Below are positions 34,796-43,065 of a stretch of DNA of 64,000 nucleotides, one piece after another. Position 1 is the first letter of the stretch, and the number at the start of each line of letters is the position of its first letter. A program made the position numbers and the translations under genes. Source of the stretch: an uncultured Pelagibacteraceae bacterium (GTDB lineage: Bacteria > Pseudomonadota > Alphaproteobacteria > Pelagibacterales > Pelagibacteraceae). The notes below the pieces were generated by a model that searched no databases, was not told the origin of the DNA, and saw only the letters and a list, made by a program, of their open reading frames with translations. The stretch is from contig CACICF010000003.1 of assembly GCA_902584995.1 (NCBI GenBank), forward strand, positions 1 through 64,000, in the 5' to 3' direction.

Positions 34796-35821
34796 TTATG
34801 AGCTTCTCAGCGATTCTTGTAATTCTTTATTAGAGATATAACCTTTAGCGTTTCCTTGTTTATCGACAACTTCGCAATTGGAATTACTACAAACAACTTG
34901 AGGTAGAAATTCCTCGATAAATTGATCTTCTTCAACTTTAATCAGGTTTGTTTTATCAATATCATCTGATTGATTTAAAGGTTTCATAATAATTTTTGCT
35001 TTAATAACTTTGGTTCTATTCACATCTTTTACAAATGCCTCTACATATTCGTCTGCTGGGTTCATTATAATATCTACTGGCGTTCCTACTTGTACAAGTT
35101 TTCCTGCATTTAAAATTCCAATATGATCTCCTAATCTAAGTGACTCATCAAGATCGTGAGTTATAAAAACTATAGTTTTTTTTAATTCTGCTTGGAGATC
35201 TATCAATTGTTTTTGCATGTCACTTCTTATCAATGGATCTAATGCTGAAAAAGCTTCGTCCATAAGCATAATGTCAGTATCTGTGGCTAAAGCTCTTGCA
35301 AGCCCTACTCGTTGCTGCATTCCACCAGATAGTTGAGCAGGATATTGATTTTCAAACCCAGATAAACCAACAGACTCAATTTTCTCCATTGCAGTAGCAT
35401 TTCTTTTTTCAATTTCCACACCTTGCATTTCAAGTCCGTACCCAACGTTTTGTAAAACTGTCTTATGCGGAAATAAGCCAAACCTTTGAAATACCATGCT
35501 CATTTTTTGCCTTCTAAATTCAATTAGTTGCTCTTTGTTAAGAGTAGTCACGTCCTTGCCTTCAACTAAAATTTCCCCAGAAGTAGGATCTATCAATCTA
35601 TTTAAGTGTCTGATTAATGTAGATTTTCCAGATCCAGATAAACCCATGCACACAAAGGTTTCTCCTTCTTCAATTTTTAAAGACACATTATCCAATCCAA
35701 CTGTATGTCCTGTTTGCTCTAAAACATCCTCTTTTGTAGCACCCTCTTGAACCATTTTAAGAACGCTGGAAGGTTTTGGTCCGAAAATTTTATATACGTT
35801 ATTGATTTCAATTTTTGACAT
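34796..35821 (-). CDS. proV: Glycine betaine/proline-type ABC ATPase ProV (orphan copy)
   Basis: A 341-residue cytoplasmic ATPase of the ProV/OpuAA family. The N-terminal FGPKPSSVLKMVQEGATKEDV is the family-specific region before the core. Walker A GLSGSGKST is at 60-68, signature LSGGMQQR at 164-171, and Walker B LMDEAF around 187. The C-terminal part (about 265-341) is a single short CBS-like region rather than the two full CBS domains of ProV. No permease is next to it; the only ProW-type permease here is 3 kb away and already has a neighbouring ATPase. It starts the operon with the 2OG oxygenase and SDR. Confidence 0.88.
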   Translation of the reverse strand: MSKIEINNVYKIFGPKPSSVLKMVQEGATKEDVLEQTGHTVGLDNVSLKIEEGETFVCMGLSGSGKSTLIRHLNRLIDPTSGEILVEGKDVTTLNKEQLIEFRRQKMSMVFQRFGLFPHKTVLQNVGYGLEMQGVEIEKRNATAMEKIESVGLSGFENQYPAQLSGGMQQRVGLARALATDTDIMLMDEAFSALDPLIRSDMQKQLIDLQAELKKTIVFITHDLDESLRLGDHIGILNAGKLVQVGTPVDIIMNPADEYVEAFVKDVNRTKVIKAKIIMKPLNQSDDIDKTNLIKVEEDQFIEEFLPQVVCSNSNCEVVDKQGNAKGYISNKELQESLRSS

Positions 35822-35934
35822 TTTTAAAAGTCTAATTCTTTTAATGCATCAAAGCAAACGTACAATTAGATTTATAAAAGGTTTTCAACCATTAATTGAA
35901 TTGAAATTTTTACCATTTTATATAATTATTTGTT
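35822..35934. promoter_or_regulatory. Divergent promoter region, ProV and gamma-butyrobetaine dioxygenase-like gene
   Basis: A 113 bp AT-rich divergent gap. On the plus strand tataat-like sequence occurs about 15 bp before the dioxygenase start. No Shine-Dalgarno is visible on that side and no clear dyad. Confidence 0.35.
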
Positions 35935-37059
35935 ATGAATTCAATTTCTAAAATCTCAAAAAATAGTACTTACCTTCAAATTATTTGGAATGATGGAGAG
36001 GAGAGTAAATTCAATTATATGTGGCTAAGAGACAATTGTCCAACCGCGCATGACAAGGACTCACGACATAGAATGTTTAATATTTTAGAAGTTTCTAAAG
36101 ATATAAATCCTAAAAAATATTCTCTTAATGATGATGGAAAATTAGAAATTGAGTGGAGTGAGGGAGAACACATAAGTTATTATGACCCAAAATGGTTAAG
36201 AGAAAATTGCTATACAATTAAAAATAAACAAAAATATACATCTCCTTATCAACTTTGGGATAATAATTTAAAAAATAATTTTGAAAGTATATGTATTGAG
36301 CATGATGAAGTAATTGACTCTGACGAAGGTTTAATAAAGTGGCTTGAACTATTACATCATAAAGGTATTGCGATAGTTAAAAATGCACCAACAGAAAAAA
36401 AATCAGGATTTAAAATACTACATCGAATAAGCCATGTGAGAGAAACATTTTTTAAAACTCCTTTTGAGGTAATAAATATTCCAAAACCAAATAATTCAGC
36501 ATACACGGCGCATGCGTTAAGAAATCATATGGATTTACCTTGGTTTGAACTGCCTCCAGGTTATCAGTTTTTACATTGTTTAGTAAATGATGCAAACGGT
36601 GGAGACTCTTCAGCAATCGATGGGTTTGCTGTAGCAGATTATTTAAGACAAAATGAAAAAGATATATTTGAGACTCTAGTTTCTGTGCCTCTAAAATTTA
36701 GAGATAAAGATTATACTCAAGAGTCCCATAGAAGTTACCATGCACCTGCAATTAGTTTAACAAAAGACAAAGATTTTCATGATATTAGATTTAGTGTTGC
36801 AACAATGGACGCTCTAGATTGTCATCCAGATCAAATGGATAAAGTTTATAAAGCCCACCATAGATTTGGAAATCTTCTACATGATGATAAGTTTCAGATT
36901 AAATTTAGATTAGGACGTGGAGACATATTTTCTTTTAATAATAGGCGTGTTTTACACGGCAGAACTGCTTTTGATCCAAATTCAGGTCATCGTCATCTTC
37001 AAGGATACTATTTAGACAGAGATGAAATACTTGGAAGATTAGAATACCTTAAAAAATAA
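35935..37059 (+). CDS. Gamma-butyrobetaine dioxygenase-like TauD-family enzyme
   Basis: A 374-residue two-domain protein: an N-terminal DUF971-type domain (WLRDNC at 30-35) and a C-terminal TauD domain. The iron triad is His198-x-Asp200 (NHMDLPW) and His341 (VLHGRTAFD). This layout is that of gamma-butyrobetaine dioxygenase (BBOX), which makes L-carnitine; trimethyllysine dioxygenase and TmpA share it. Of the three clustered zinc Cys of BBOX (pattern CxCxxC), only Cys35 remains; the others are Thr37 and Asp40. Carnitine-degrading genes 5 kb upstream support a quaternary-amine substrate. Confidence 0.75.
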   Translation: MNSISKISKNSTYLQIIWNDGEESKFNYMWLRDNCPTAHDKDSRHRMFNILEVSKDINPKKYSLNDDGKLEIEWSEGEHISYYDPKWLRENCYTIKNKQKYTSPYQLWDNNLKNNFESICIEHDEVIDSDEGLIKWLELLHHKGIAIVKNAPTEKKSGFKILHRISHVRETFFKTPFEVINIPKPNNSAYTAHALRNHMDLPWFELPPGYQFLHCLVNDANGGDSSAIDGFAVADYLRQNEKDIFETLVSVPLKFRDKDYTQESHRSYHAPAISLTKDKDFHDIRFSVATMDALDCHPDQMDKVYKAHHRFGNLLHDDKFQIKFRLGRGDIFSFNNRRVLHGRTAFDPNSGHRHLQGYYLDRDEILGRLEYLKK

Positions 37060-37062
37060 AAA

Positions 37063-37701
37063 TCATAAGTTTTCAAATATAAGATTATTGTTTTCGTAAT
37101 ATTTTAAAAACTCCTTTTTACTTTTGATTGTATAATAATATTTCTCTTTATTAGTTTTATTTATTTTTTCATTATTTAAAAATTTTTTATCTAATATTAA
37201 ATATTTTATTTTTTTATTTAGGCTGCTTTTTAAAATAGATTTTACGCTAGATTTATTGGAAAAAGACAAGCCTACTGATAGTTTTGGGTTAAGTTTAAGA
37301 AGATTATAGATGTTTTCATGCTTAAAAGAGATAAAAGTACATTTTTTGAAACCTCTGGTTTCTTTAATCAAATTAGATAAAAGTTTTTTATCAAATAATG
37401 GCTTTATTTCAATAAAGACAGGAAATTTATTTTTTGAAATTTTTAGAACCTCTTTTAACAGTGGTATTTGAAAGTTTTTATTTTTAATTTTTTTTAGATT
37501 TTCATAATTAATATTTTTGATACTTTTGCTTATTTTAAAAATTCTATTTAAAGTAAAATCATGGAAGCATACAAACTTTTTATCTTTTGTTGAATGAATA
37601 TCTGTTTCAATTCCAAATCTTTTCTTAAATGATGCTCGAAACGACTTTAAGCAGTTTTCTTTATAACTCTTATTTACTCTTCCTCGATGAATAATATGCA
37701 T
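37063..37701 (-). CDS. Glycerophosphodiester phosphodiesterase family protein
   Basis: A TIM-barrel phosphodiesterase of 212 residues from the chosen start. HRG near the N-terminus, ETDIH and CFHDFTLNRI are the GDPD metal and catalytic motifs. It hydrolyses glycerophosphodiesters such as glycerophosphocholine to glycerol-3-phosphate and an alcohol; choline release would suit the region. There is no signal peptide, so it acts in the cytoplasm. I chose the ATG at 37701; the eight codons before it lie in the terminator of the upstream binding protein gene. That start follows the T run directly, with no Shine-Dalgarno. The C-terminus is Lys/Asn-rich and divergent. Confidence 0.75.
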   Translation of the reverse strand: MHIIHRGRVNKSYKENCLKSFRASFKKRFGIETDIHSTKDKKFVCFHDFTLNRIFKISKSIKNINYENLKKIKNKNFQIPLLKEVLKISKNKFPVFIEIKPLFDKKLLSNLIKETRGFKKCTFISFKHENIYNLLKLNPKLSVGLSFSNKSSVKSILKSSLNKKIKYLILDKKFLNNEKINKTNKEKYYYTIKSKKEFLKYYENNNLIFENL

Positions 37702-37735
37702 AAAAAAAAAGGGCTTCGTTCTCACAAAGCCCTTT
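37702..37735 (-). terminator. Intrinsic terminator after the ProX binding protein gene
   Basis: On the minus strand the stem aaagggctt/aagcccttt (37708-37716 and 37727-37735) with a ten-base loop is followed by nine T. The T run directly precedes the ATG of the phosphodiesterase gene at 37701, the same arrangement as at 58160-58188. Confidence 0.9.
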
Positions 37736-37755
37736 TAATTAATTAGTTTAAAGAT

Positions 37756-38760
37756 TTATTTTGGAATCCAACTTTTCCATTTGTCTGGATTGTTGTCTTT
37801 CCATTCTTTAACAACTTCTTTAAGATCTCTATTTTTCTGTTTTACTTCAACCAACATTACAGCTTGATCAGCATTATCGAATTTCATTTTAGTGAAAAAT
37901 TCAGCTGCTTTAGCGTGCTCAGGCTTAGCAAAAGTATCAGGATTACCATAATTGAAAGTGTAGTCCTTTGCCCAACCAGTTGCTGGCCATGCTGCAGTTC
38001 CACAATCTTTCCAGTTGTTTGCTTCTGTGAATGAGTCACAAGTTTTATGTGCTGGAAGTTTTACACCAACCATGTCATAAGCACCAAAGAACCAATGAGG
38101 CTCCCATAGATATAACAAGAAAGGTTCTTTTCTTTCATAAGCAGCTACAGCTTCGGCAATTGCTGCTGCTTCTGTTCCTAATTCGTCAGCTTGGAAATCA
38201 ATACCTAAAAGATCAAGTCTTTTTTGGTCATGACAATTCCACCCTGCAACAGGACATGCAATTAATCTTCCTTTGCTTCCAGATTCAATTGTAGCAAATT
38301 TGTCTTTATGCTTGTTTAAATCTTCCCATGATTTAATGCCTAAACTTTCGGCTGCATATCTTGGAATGTAATAGTCAGATAAACCTATAATCCCAGATGT
38401 TCCTAAAAGTTTTACACTTCCATCACCTTCATAATTAAACATAGTTTGACCATCGTAAATTAGCGGACCTTTCATCATTACTGTGTCTGCTTCGGCATAA
38501 CTTGGCCAACTTTCACATGCAAAATCAATTTCTCCAGCTGCAATCGCTTCCCATAAACCTGTACCTGATGGGAATACAACTCTTTTGACTTTGTATCCTA
38601 ACTCTTCTTCTAGCATACTCACAGCTACTTGACATGTAATCTCTCCACCAGTCCAGTCAGCGACTGCAGCCGTTAATCTTTTAGCGTGTGCAGTACCAAA
38701 GCTTCCTAGAACTAATACAAGTGATAATATCAATGCTGAAATACTTTTTGATATTTTCAT
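37756..38760 (-). CDS. Glycine betaine/choline-type ABC binding protein ProX (OpuAC)
   Basis: Periplasmic type II binding protein of the OpuAC family, 334 residues from the chosen start. Signal peptide: MKISKSISALILSLVLVLGS to AHA. The core has ADWTGGEITCQVAVSMLEEE, CESWPSYAEAD, IACPVAGWNCHDQKR and LYLWEPHWFF, with several Trp that may form an aromatic box around a trimethylammonium group. Four or more Cys are present in the mature protein. An upstream ATG at 38775 overlaps the Shine-Dalgarno (gaggg) of the ATG at 38760, so I chose the latter. A terminator follows the gene, as in the other binding protein genes. Confidence 0.88.
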   Translation of the reverse strand: MKISKSISALILSLVLVLGSFGTAHAKRLTAAVADWTGGEITCQVAVSMLEEELGYKVKRVVFPSGTGLWEAIAAGEIDFACESWPSYAEADTVMMKGPLIYDGQTMFNYEGDGSVKLLGTSGIIGLSDYYIPRYAAESLGIKSWEDLNKHKDKFATIESGSKGRLIACPVAGWNCHDQKRLDLLGIDFQADELGTEAAAIAEAVAAYERKEPFLLYLWEPHWFFGAYDMVGVKLPAHKTCDSFTEANNWKDCGTAAWPATGWAKDYTFNYGNPDTFAKPEHAKAAEFFTKMKFDNADQAVMLVEVKQKNRDLKEVVKEWKDNNPDKWKSWIPK

Positions 38761-38857
38761 ATTATTTTCCCTCATTTTAATTAATTAAAAACTTATTTTA
38801 GATCAAAATTGATAGGTATGTAAACTTATAAAATTGTAACGTTTTTGTTTAGAATGC

Positions 38858-40981
38858 TTATAAACCAAGTGCTTCTCTTTGTTTTTTTGTCCAAGCAAGA
38901 GAAATTCTATCAATAATAATAGCCAATAAAACTATACCAATTCCTGCTGCAAGACCTCTTCCAGTATCTGATCTAGCTAAACCATTGAAAACTTCTAATC
39001 CCAAACCTTTTCCTCCAATTAGAGGAGTAACAATTTGCATTGCAAATGCCATAATTACTGTTTGATTAAAGCCAACGACTAAACTTGGTACAGCAAGTGG
39101 AAATTTAATTTTATTTAATGTTTGTAATAATGTTCCTCCAAAAGATCTAGAAACTTCAGAATATGTTCCTGAAACTTGTGTTAATCCTAGAGAGGTTAAT
39201 CTTATAATTGGAGGTATTGAATAAATTACTGTTGCAAGAACTGCTGACACTGTTCCTCCACCAAAAAACATTAGAACAGGTATTAGGTAGCAGAAATAGG
39301 GCAGGGTCTGCATAGCATCCAAAACAACGTTCTGAACATTCCTAAATCTCTCATTGTAGGATGCAATTATTCCGAGTGGAACACCAATAGCAAAACACAA
39401 AATTACTGAAACTAAAACTGATGAAAGAGTGATCATTGCTTGGGGCCATATCCCGTTAGCACCTATAAATAACAATAATAGCAATGTAACAACAGCAAAT
39501 CTCAATCCAACGGTAAAATATCCAATCGCTACAAATATACCAGTAGTGTACCACCATGGTATATGTGTGAGAAAAGTATCAAGTGGCCTTAAAAGATTAA
39601 GATAAATAAATCCCCTTAAACCTTTGGTAAACGCAATAAAGCCAGGGTTTACAGTTAATGATTTTACTCCATCGGCAATTGGTTGTCTTATAGAAAGTTT
39701 CCATTCCTCAGGAAAGGTTCCTATTTTAAATAAACTTGAATCTATAAAAGAAATGAGAAAAAAAATAATAAATGAGGGTATAATGTAATACCTTTTGCTT
39801 AATAATTCGCCTATATCTTTAGCGGTATCTTTATTAAATAAAGAAATTAAAAATTCAAAAACGTAAGCAATATATTTAGTAATATTTATGCAAACAAAAT
39901 TTACTAAACCACTCAAAAATTCTAAAGGTTTTTCTATAATTCTAGCGATACTGTATTTTTCCCAAGCTTGCGGTAGTAAGTAAAATTTTTGAACATCTGA
40001 CGGCAAAGTTGTTTTCGGTTTACTTAATGCTAAACCAAACCTATCAAACATGATAGCCATAAATAATATACAAAGACCACCTTCCATTGCCCAACCAACA
40101 TCTAAGTTTCTAATTGCTAGCCAAACTTGTCCCCCAATACCTTCGGCTCCTATAAAACAAGCAAGTACAACTAATGCTAATGCCATCATGATCACTTGGT
40201 TTATTCCCATCATTATGCTTGGTAGAGAAAGTGGTATTTTAATTTTAAATAATAACTGTAACTTGCTTGAACCAAAAGATGTAGCTGACTCAATCGTTTG
40301 TTCAGGAACCTGTCTTATACCCGTATTAGTTAATCTAATTATTGGGGGCATTGCATAAATCATGGTTGCCAATATTGCTGGCGCCCCACCGATTCCAAAA
40401 AAGAATAAAGCTGGAAAAAGATATACAAAGGCAGGCATAACCTGCATTGTATCTAAAATAGGCTTCATAAAATTATCAAACCTATCACTTTGAGAGCACA
40501 TCACACCCAATGTAACGCCAAATACAACGCACAGTAATACAGATAAACCCATTAAGGCCAAGGTCTGCATGGACTCATCCCACATTCCTGTTCCTCCCCA
40601 GAAGTAAATAACAAATAAAGAATACAGTCCAAGCCTTAAGCCACCAGCTATTAAACAAGGTAAAAAAATTATCGCTGCAATTAACAACCAAGGTGAGTCA
40701 ATTAGAAAGTCCTCTAGGAAATAATATCCATTTTTAATGTATCCAGCTATTATCTTGGTAAACCATCTATAATTTTTTTTTAAATAATCTTCGCCATCAT
40801 TTACCCAGGCTGTAAATGTAAATTCATCAGTAACTACTTTAGGCATTTTGGATGGACCTTCACTTTGAAAAGATAGCCATAAAGCTATAAGAAAAGTTAT
40901 TAAGATTACCGAATATGTTATTATATTTTTGGAGTTATTTGATTTTTCTTCAATACTTGTAACTTCAGATGACATATTCAT
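38858..40981 (-). CDS. Fused double ProW-type permease
   Basis: A 707-residue membrane protein containing two BPD_transp_1 permease domains in one chain, roughly residues 110-320 and 490-705. Each half has its own MQVMPAFVYLFP- or MQTLPYFCYLIPV-type helix, the PPIIRLT turn, and an EAA-like ATPase loop (SFGSSKLQLLFKIKIPLSLPS and SFGGTLLQTLNKIKFPLAVPS). ProW is normally one domain that forms a homodimer, so this is an intramolecular dimer that allows the halves to specialise. It lies upstream of ProX on the same strand and divergent from a ProV ATPase. Confidence 0.88.
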   Translation of the reverse strand: MNMSSEVTSIEEKSNNSKNIITYSVILITFLIALWLSFQSEGPSKMPKVVTDEFTFTAWVNDGEDYLKKNYRWFTKIIAGYIKNGYYFLEDFLIDSPWLLIAAIIFLPCLIAGGLRLGLYSLFVIYFWGGTGMWDESMQTLALMGLSVLLCVVFGVTLGVMCSQSDRFDNFMKPILDTMQVMPAFVYLFPALFFFGIGGAPAILATMIYAMPPIIRLTNTGIRQVPEQTIESATSFGSSKLQLLFKIKIPLSLPSIMMGINQVIMMALALVVLACFIGAEGIGGQVWLAIRNLDVGWAMEGGLCILFMAIMFDRFGLALSKPKTTLPSDVQKFYLLPQAWEKYSIARIIEKPLEFLSGLVNFVCINITKYIAYVFEFLISLFNKDTAKDIGELLSKRYYIIPSFIIFFLISFIDSSLFKIGTFPEEWKLSIRQPIADGVKSLTVNPGFIAFTKGLRGFIYLNLLRPLDTFLTHIPWWYTTGIFVAIGYFTVGLRFAVVTLLLLLFIGANGIWPQAMITLSSVLVSVILCFAIGVPLGIIASYNERFRNVQNVVLDAMQTLPYFCYLIPVLMFFGGGTVSAVLATVIYSIPPIIRLTSLGLTQVSGTYSEVSRSFGGTLLQTLNKIKFPLAVPSLVVGFNQTVIMAFAMQIVTPLIGGKGLGLEVFNGLARSDTGRGLAAGIGIVLLAIIIDRISLAWTKKQREALGL

Positions 40982-41057
40982 GTGAAACTTAAAATAAATA
41001 ATTTTACATTTAAAGAAAAATATTGTCTATTTTTATGATATTAAAATAACAAAAAAT
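40982..41057. promoter_or_regulatory. Divergent promoter region, permease and ProV
   Basis: A 76 bp AT-rich gap between divergent starts of the permease and the ProV ATPase of the same transporter; both are likely transcribed from here. No Shine-Dalgarno before the ATPase start and no visible dyad. Confidence 0.35.
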
Positions 41058-42104
41058 ATGAGTAATCAGCCAAAAATAACTTGCTCAAATGTCTGGAAAT
41101 TATTTGGGTCGGATGAAAAAAGAATTATTAAAGATTTAGATAAAAATTTATCAATTAAAGAGGTTCAAGAAAAAACAGGACATGTCGTTGCTGTAAAAGA
41201 TGTGAGCTTTTCAATAGAGAAAGGTGAGACATTTGTTGTAATGGGTTTGTCAGGAAGTGGAAAATCAACCTTAGTAAGATGTATTTCAAGATTAATCGAA
41301 CCAACAGCTGGAACTGTAAAAATGGATGATGTTGACGTAACAAAAATGAGTGGCAGAGAACTATTAGATTTAAGAAGAAATAAAATGAGCATGGTTTTTC
41401 AACATTTTGGTTTATTTCCACATAGGACTGTTGTGGAGAATATTGGATATGGTTTAGAGATTAGAGGAAATAAAAAAAATGATAGAATAGAAAAATCAAT
41501 GGAAGTTTTAAAAATGGTTGGCTTAGAAGGTTGGCACAACAATTACCCAAGAGAGTTATCAGGAGGAATGCAGCAAAGAGTGGGATTAGCTCGTGCATTA
41601 GCTGTAGATCCAGAAATTTTAATTTTTGATGAACCTTTTTCAGCTTTAGATCCATTAATTAGAAGAGAAATGCAGGATGAGCTATTAAAGATTCAAGAAA
41701 AATTACAAAAGACAATGGTATTTATTACTCATGATTTCTTAGAGGCAATTAAAATGGGTGATCATATAGCAATTATGAAAGATGGAGAAGTTTCTCAAGT
41801 AGGTACACCAGAAGAAATCGTTGCTAACCCCAAAGATCAATATGTAAAAGACTTTTGTGAAGACGTACCAAAATACAAAGTCCTTAGTGCAAGCAAAGTA
41901 ATGAGGGAAGAATGTTGTGACGATACAAAAAAAATGTTTGAAAACGGATCATATAATATCCCTCACAATTCAAAAATAGAAACTTTAATTGATAAACTTG
42001 TAGACACAGATCAGAAATTTCCAGTTGTAAATAGTGAGACAGGTGAACTTATTGGTGAAATTGATAGAGCTATAGTTATGAAATCAATGAAATCTGCTAG
42101 TTAA
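41058..42104 (+). CDS. proV: Glycine betaine/proline-type ABC ATPase ProV
   Basis: A 348-residue ATPase with the ProV pre-core region (FGSDEKRIIKDLDKNLSIKE), Walker A GLSGSGKST at 63-71, signature LSGGMQQR, and Walker B LIFDEPFSALDP. The C-terminal part (about 280-348) resembles one CBS-like unit ending in GEIDRAIVMKSM. It is divergent from the fused permease and is therefore the likely partner. It is similar but not identical to the ATPase at 34796-35821. Its 3' end overlaps the convergent EamA gene by eight bases. Confidence 0.9.
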   Translation: MSNQPKITCSNVWKLFGSDEKRIIKDLDKNLSIKEVQEKTGHVVAVKDVSFSIEKGETFVVMGLSGSGKSTLVRCISRLIEPTAGTVKMDDVDVTKMSGRELLDLRRNKMSMVFQHFGLFPHRTVVENIGYGLEIRGNKKNDRIEKSMEVLKMVGLEGWHNNYPRELSGGMQQRVGLARALAVDPEILIFDEPFSALDPLIRREMQDELLKIQEKLQKTMVFITHDFLEAIKMGDHIAIMKDGEVSQVGTPEEIVANPKDQYVKDFCEDVPKYKVLSASKVMREECCDDTKKMFENGSYNIPHNSKIETLIDKLVDTDQKFPVVNSETGELIGEIDRAIVMKSMKSAS

Positions 42105-43029
42105 TTTCTCTACTCACTTTAGTTTTTTTTTGTTTTACTTTATCTCTCCAAATTATAATCATTCCAGCAAACACAATTACAAAAACTCCTGGAAATAATT
42201 GTTCCCAAGGAGCCTCATTAAAAAATAACCAACCTAAAACAAATGATGAAGGAATACCAAAATATTCAAACGAAGCCATCTTACTTGCAGAGATTAATCT
42301 ATAAGAATAGATGAAAAGTATAGCTGCAGTACCTCCAAGAATACCAGTCAATGTCATAAGAAAAAAATCTTGGGCACTTTTTATTTCCGCATGTCCGGTA
42401 GTCAATAAAAACAGCACAACACCACCAATTACATTAAATATTAAAGTATATAATTGAATTTTAGCTGTTGAGTGACCATCAGGTATAAATTTTAAAATTA
42501 TCACACTCAATGCCCAAGCAATCGCAGTTAGAATTGGAAATATTGAGTAAAAACTAAATATATCACTTCCTGGTTGAACAATTAAAACAACGCCAAAAAA
42601 ACCTATAAATATTGCAGACCATCTATAAATACCAACTTTATCCTTTAAAAAAATTATTGATAAAATTACAATGAAAAATGGCGAAGAAAATGTAAGAACC
42701 ATAGCGGTAGCAAATTCTAAATTAATAACTGAAATAAATATAAATATATTCATTGATAAGAAAGCCAACCCCCTAAAAAAGCTTAAGACAATGAATTTGT
42801 TGTTTAGGTTTCTAAAAACTGAAATGTACTCTTTAGTAAATAAAATAAGTATAAATAGAGGAATTACCCCAGCTATATTTCTGAATACTGCTAACTGAAT
42901 TACAGTATATTCATTTCCTAAAAACTTTATTACAACCATATACATATCCACACATAGAATTGCTAAGAGCATCGTAACTATTGCTAAATAAGTTTTTTTT
43001 AAATCTGTATTCTCAGACAAAATATTCAT
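42097..43029 (-). CDS. EamA/DMT superfamily transporter
   Basis: Ten helices in 310 residues. The first repeat begins VDMYMVVIKFLGNEYTVIQL and the second ends in WLFFNEAPWEQLFPGVFVIV. It shares the FLKDKVGIYRWSAIFIGFFG block with the EamA protein at 23953-24903. It is divergent from the iron alcohol dehydrogenase gene with 36 bp between them. Function beyond small-metabolite transport cannot be told. Confidence 0.85.
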   Translation of the reverse strand: MNILSENTDLKKTYLAIVTMLLAILCVDMYMVVIKFLGNEYTVIQLAVFRNIAGVIPLFILILFTKEYISVFRNLNNKFIVLSFFRGLAFLSMNIFIFISVINLEFATAMVLTFSSPFFIVILSIIFLKDKVGIYRWSAIFIGFFGVVLIVQPGSDIFSFYSIFPILTAIAWALSVIILKFIPDGHSTAKIQLYTLIFNVIGGVVLFLLTTGHAEIKSAQDFFLMTLTGILGGTAAILFIYSYRLISASKMASFEYFGIPSSFVLGWLFFNEAPWEQLFPGVFVIVFAGMIIIWRDKVKQKKTKVSREIN

Positions 43030-43065
43030 TTATAATTTTTTAAAATTGTATACTTTATAAAAGAA

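Noticed and set aside
37702-37725. Longer start for the phosphodiesterase gene (ATG at 37725)
   Set aside because: Its first eight codons are encoded by the terminator hairpin of the upstream gene, and the family N-terminus begins at the ATG at 37701.
38761-38775. Start codon of the ProX-type gene 15 bases further upstream
   Set aside because: That ATG overlaps the Shine-Dalgarno of the downstream ATG at 38760, which gives a normal signal peptide.
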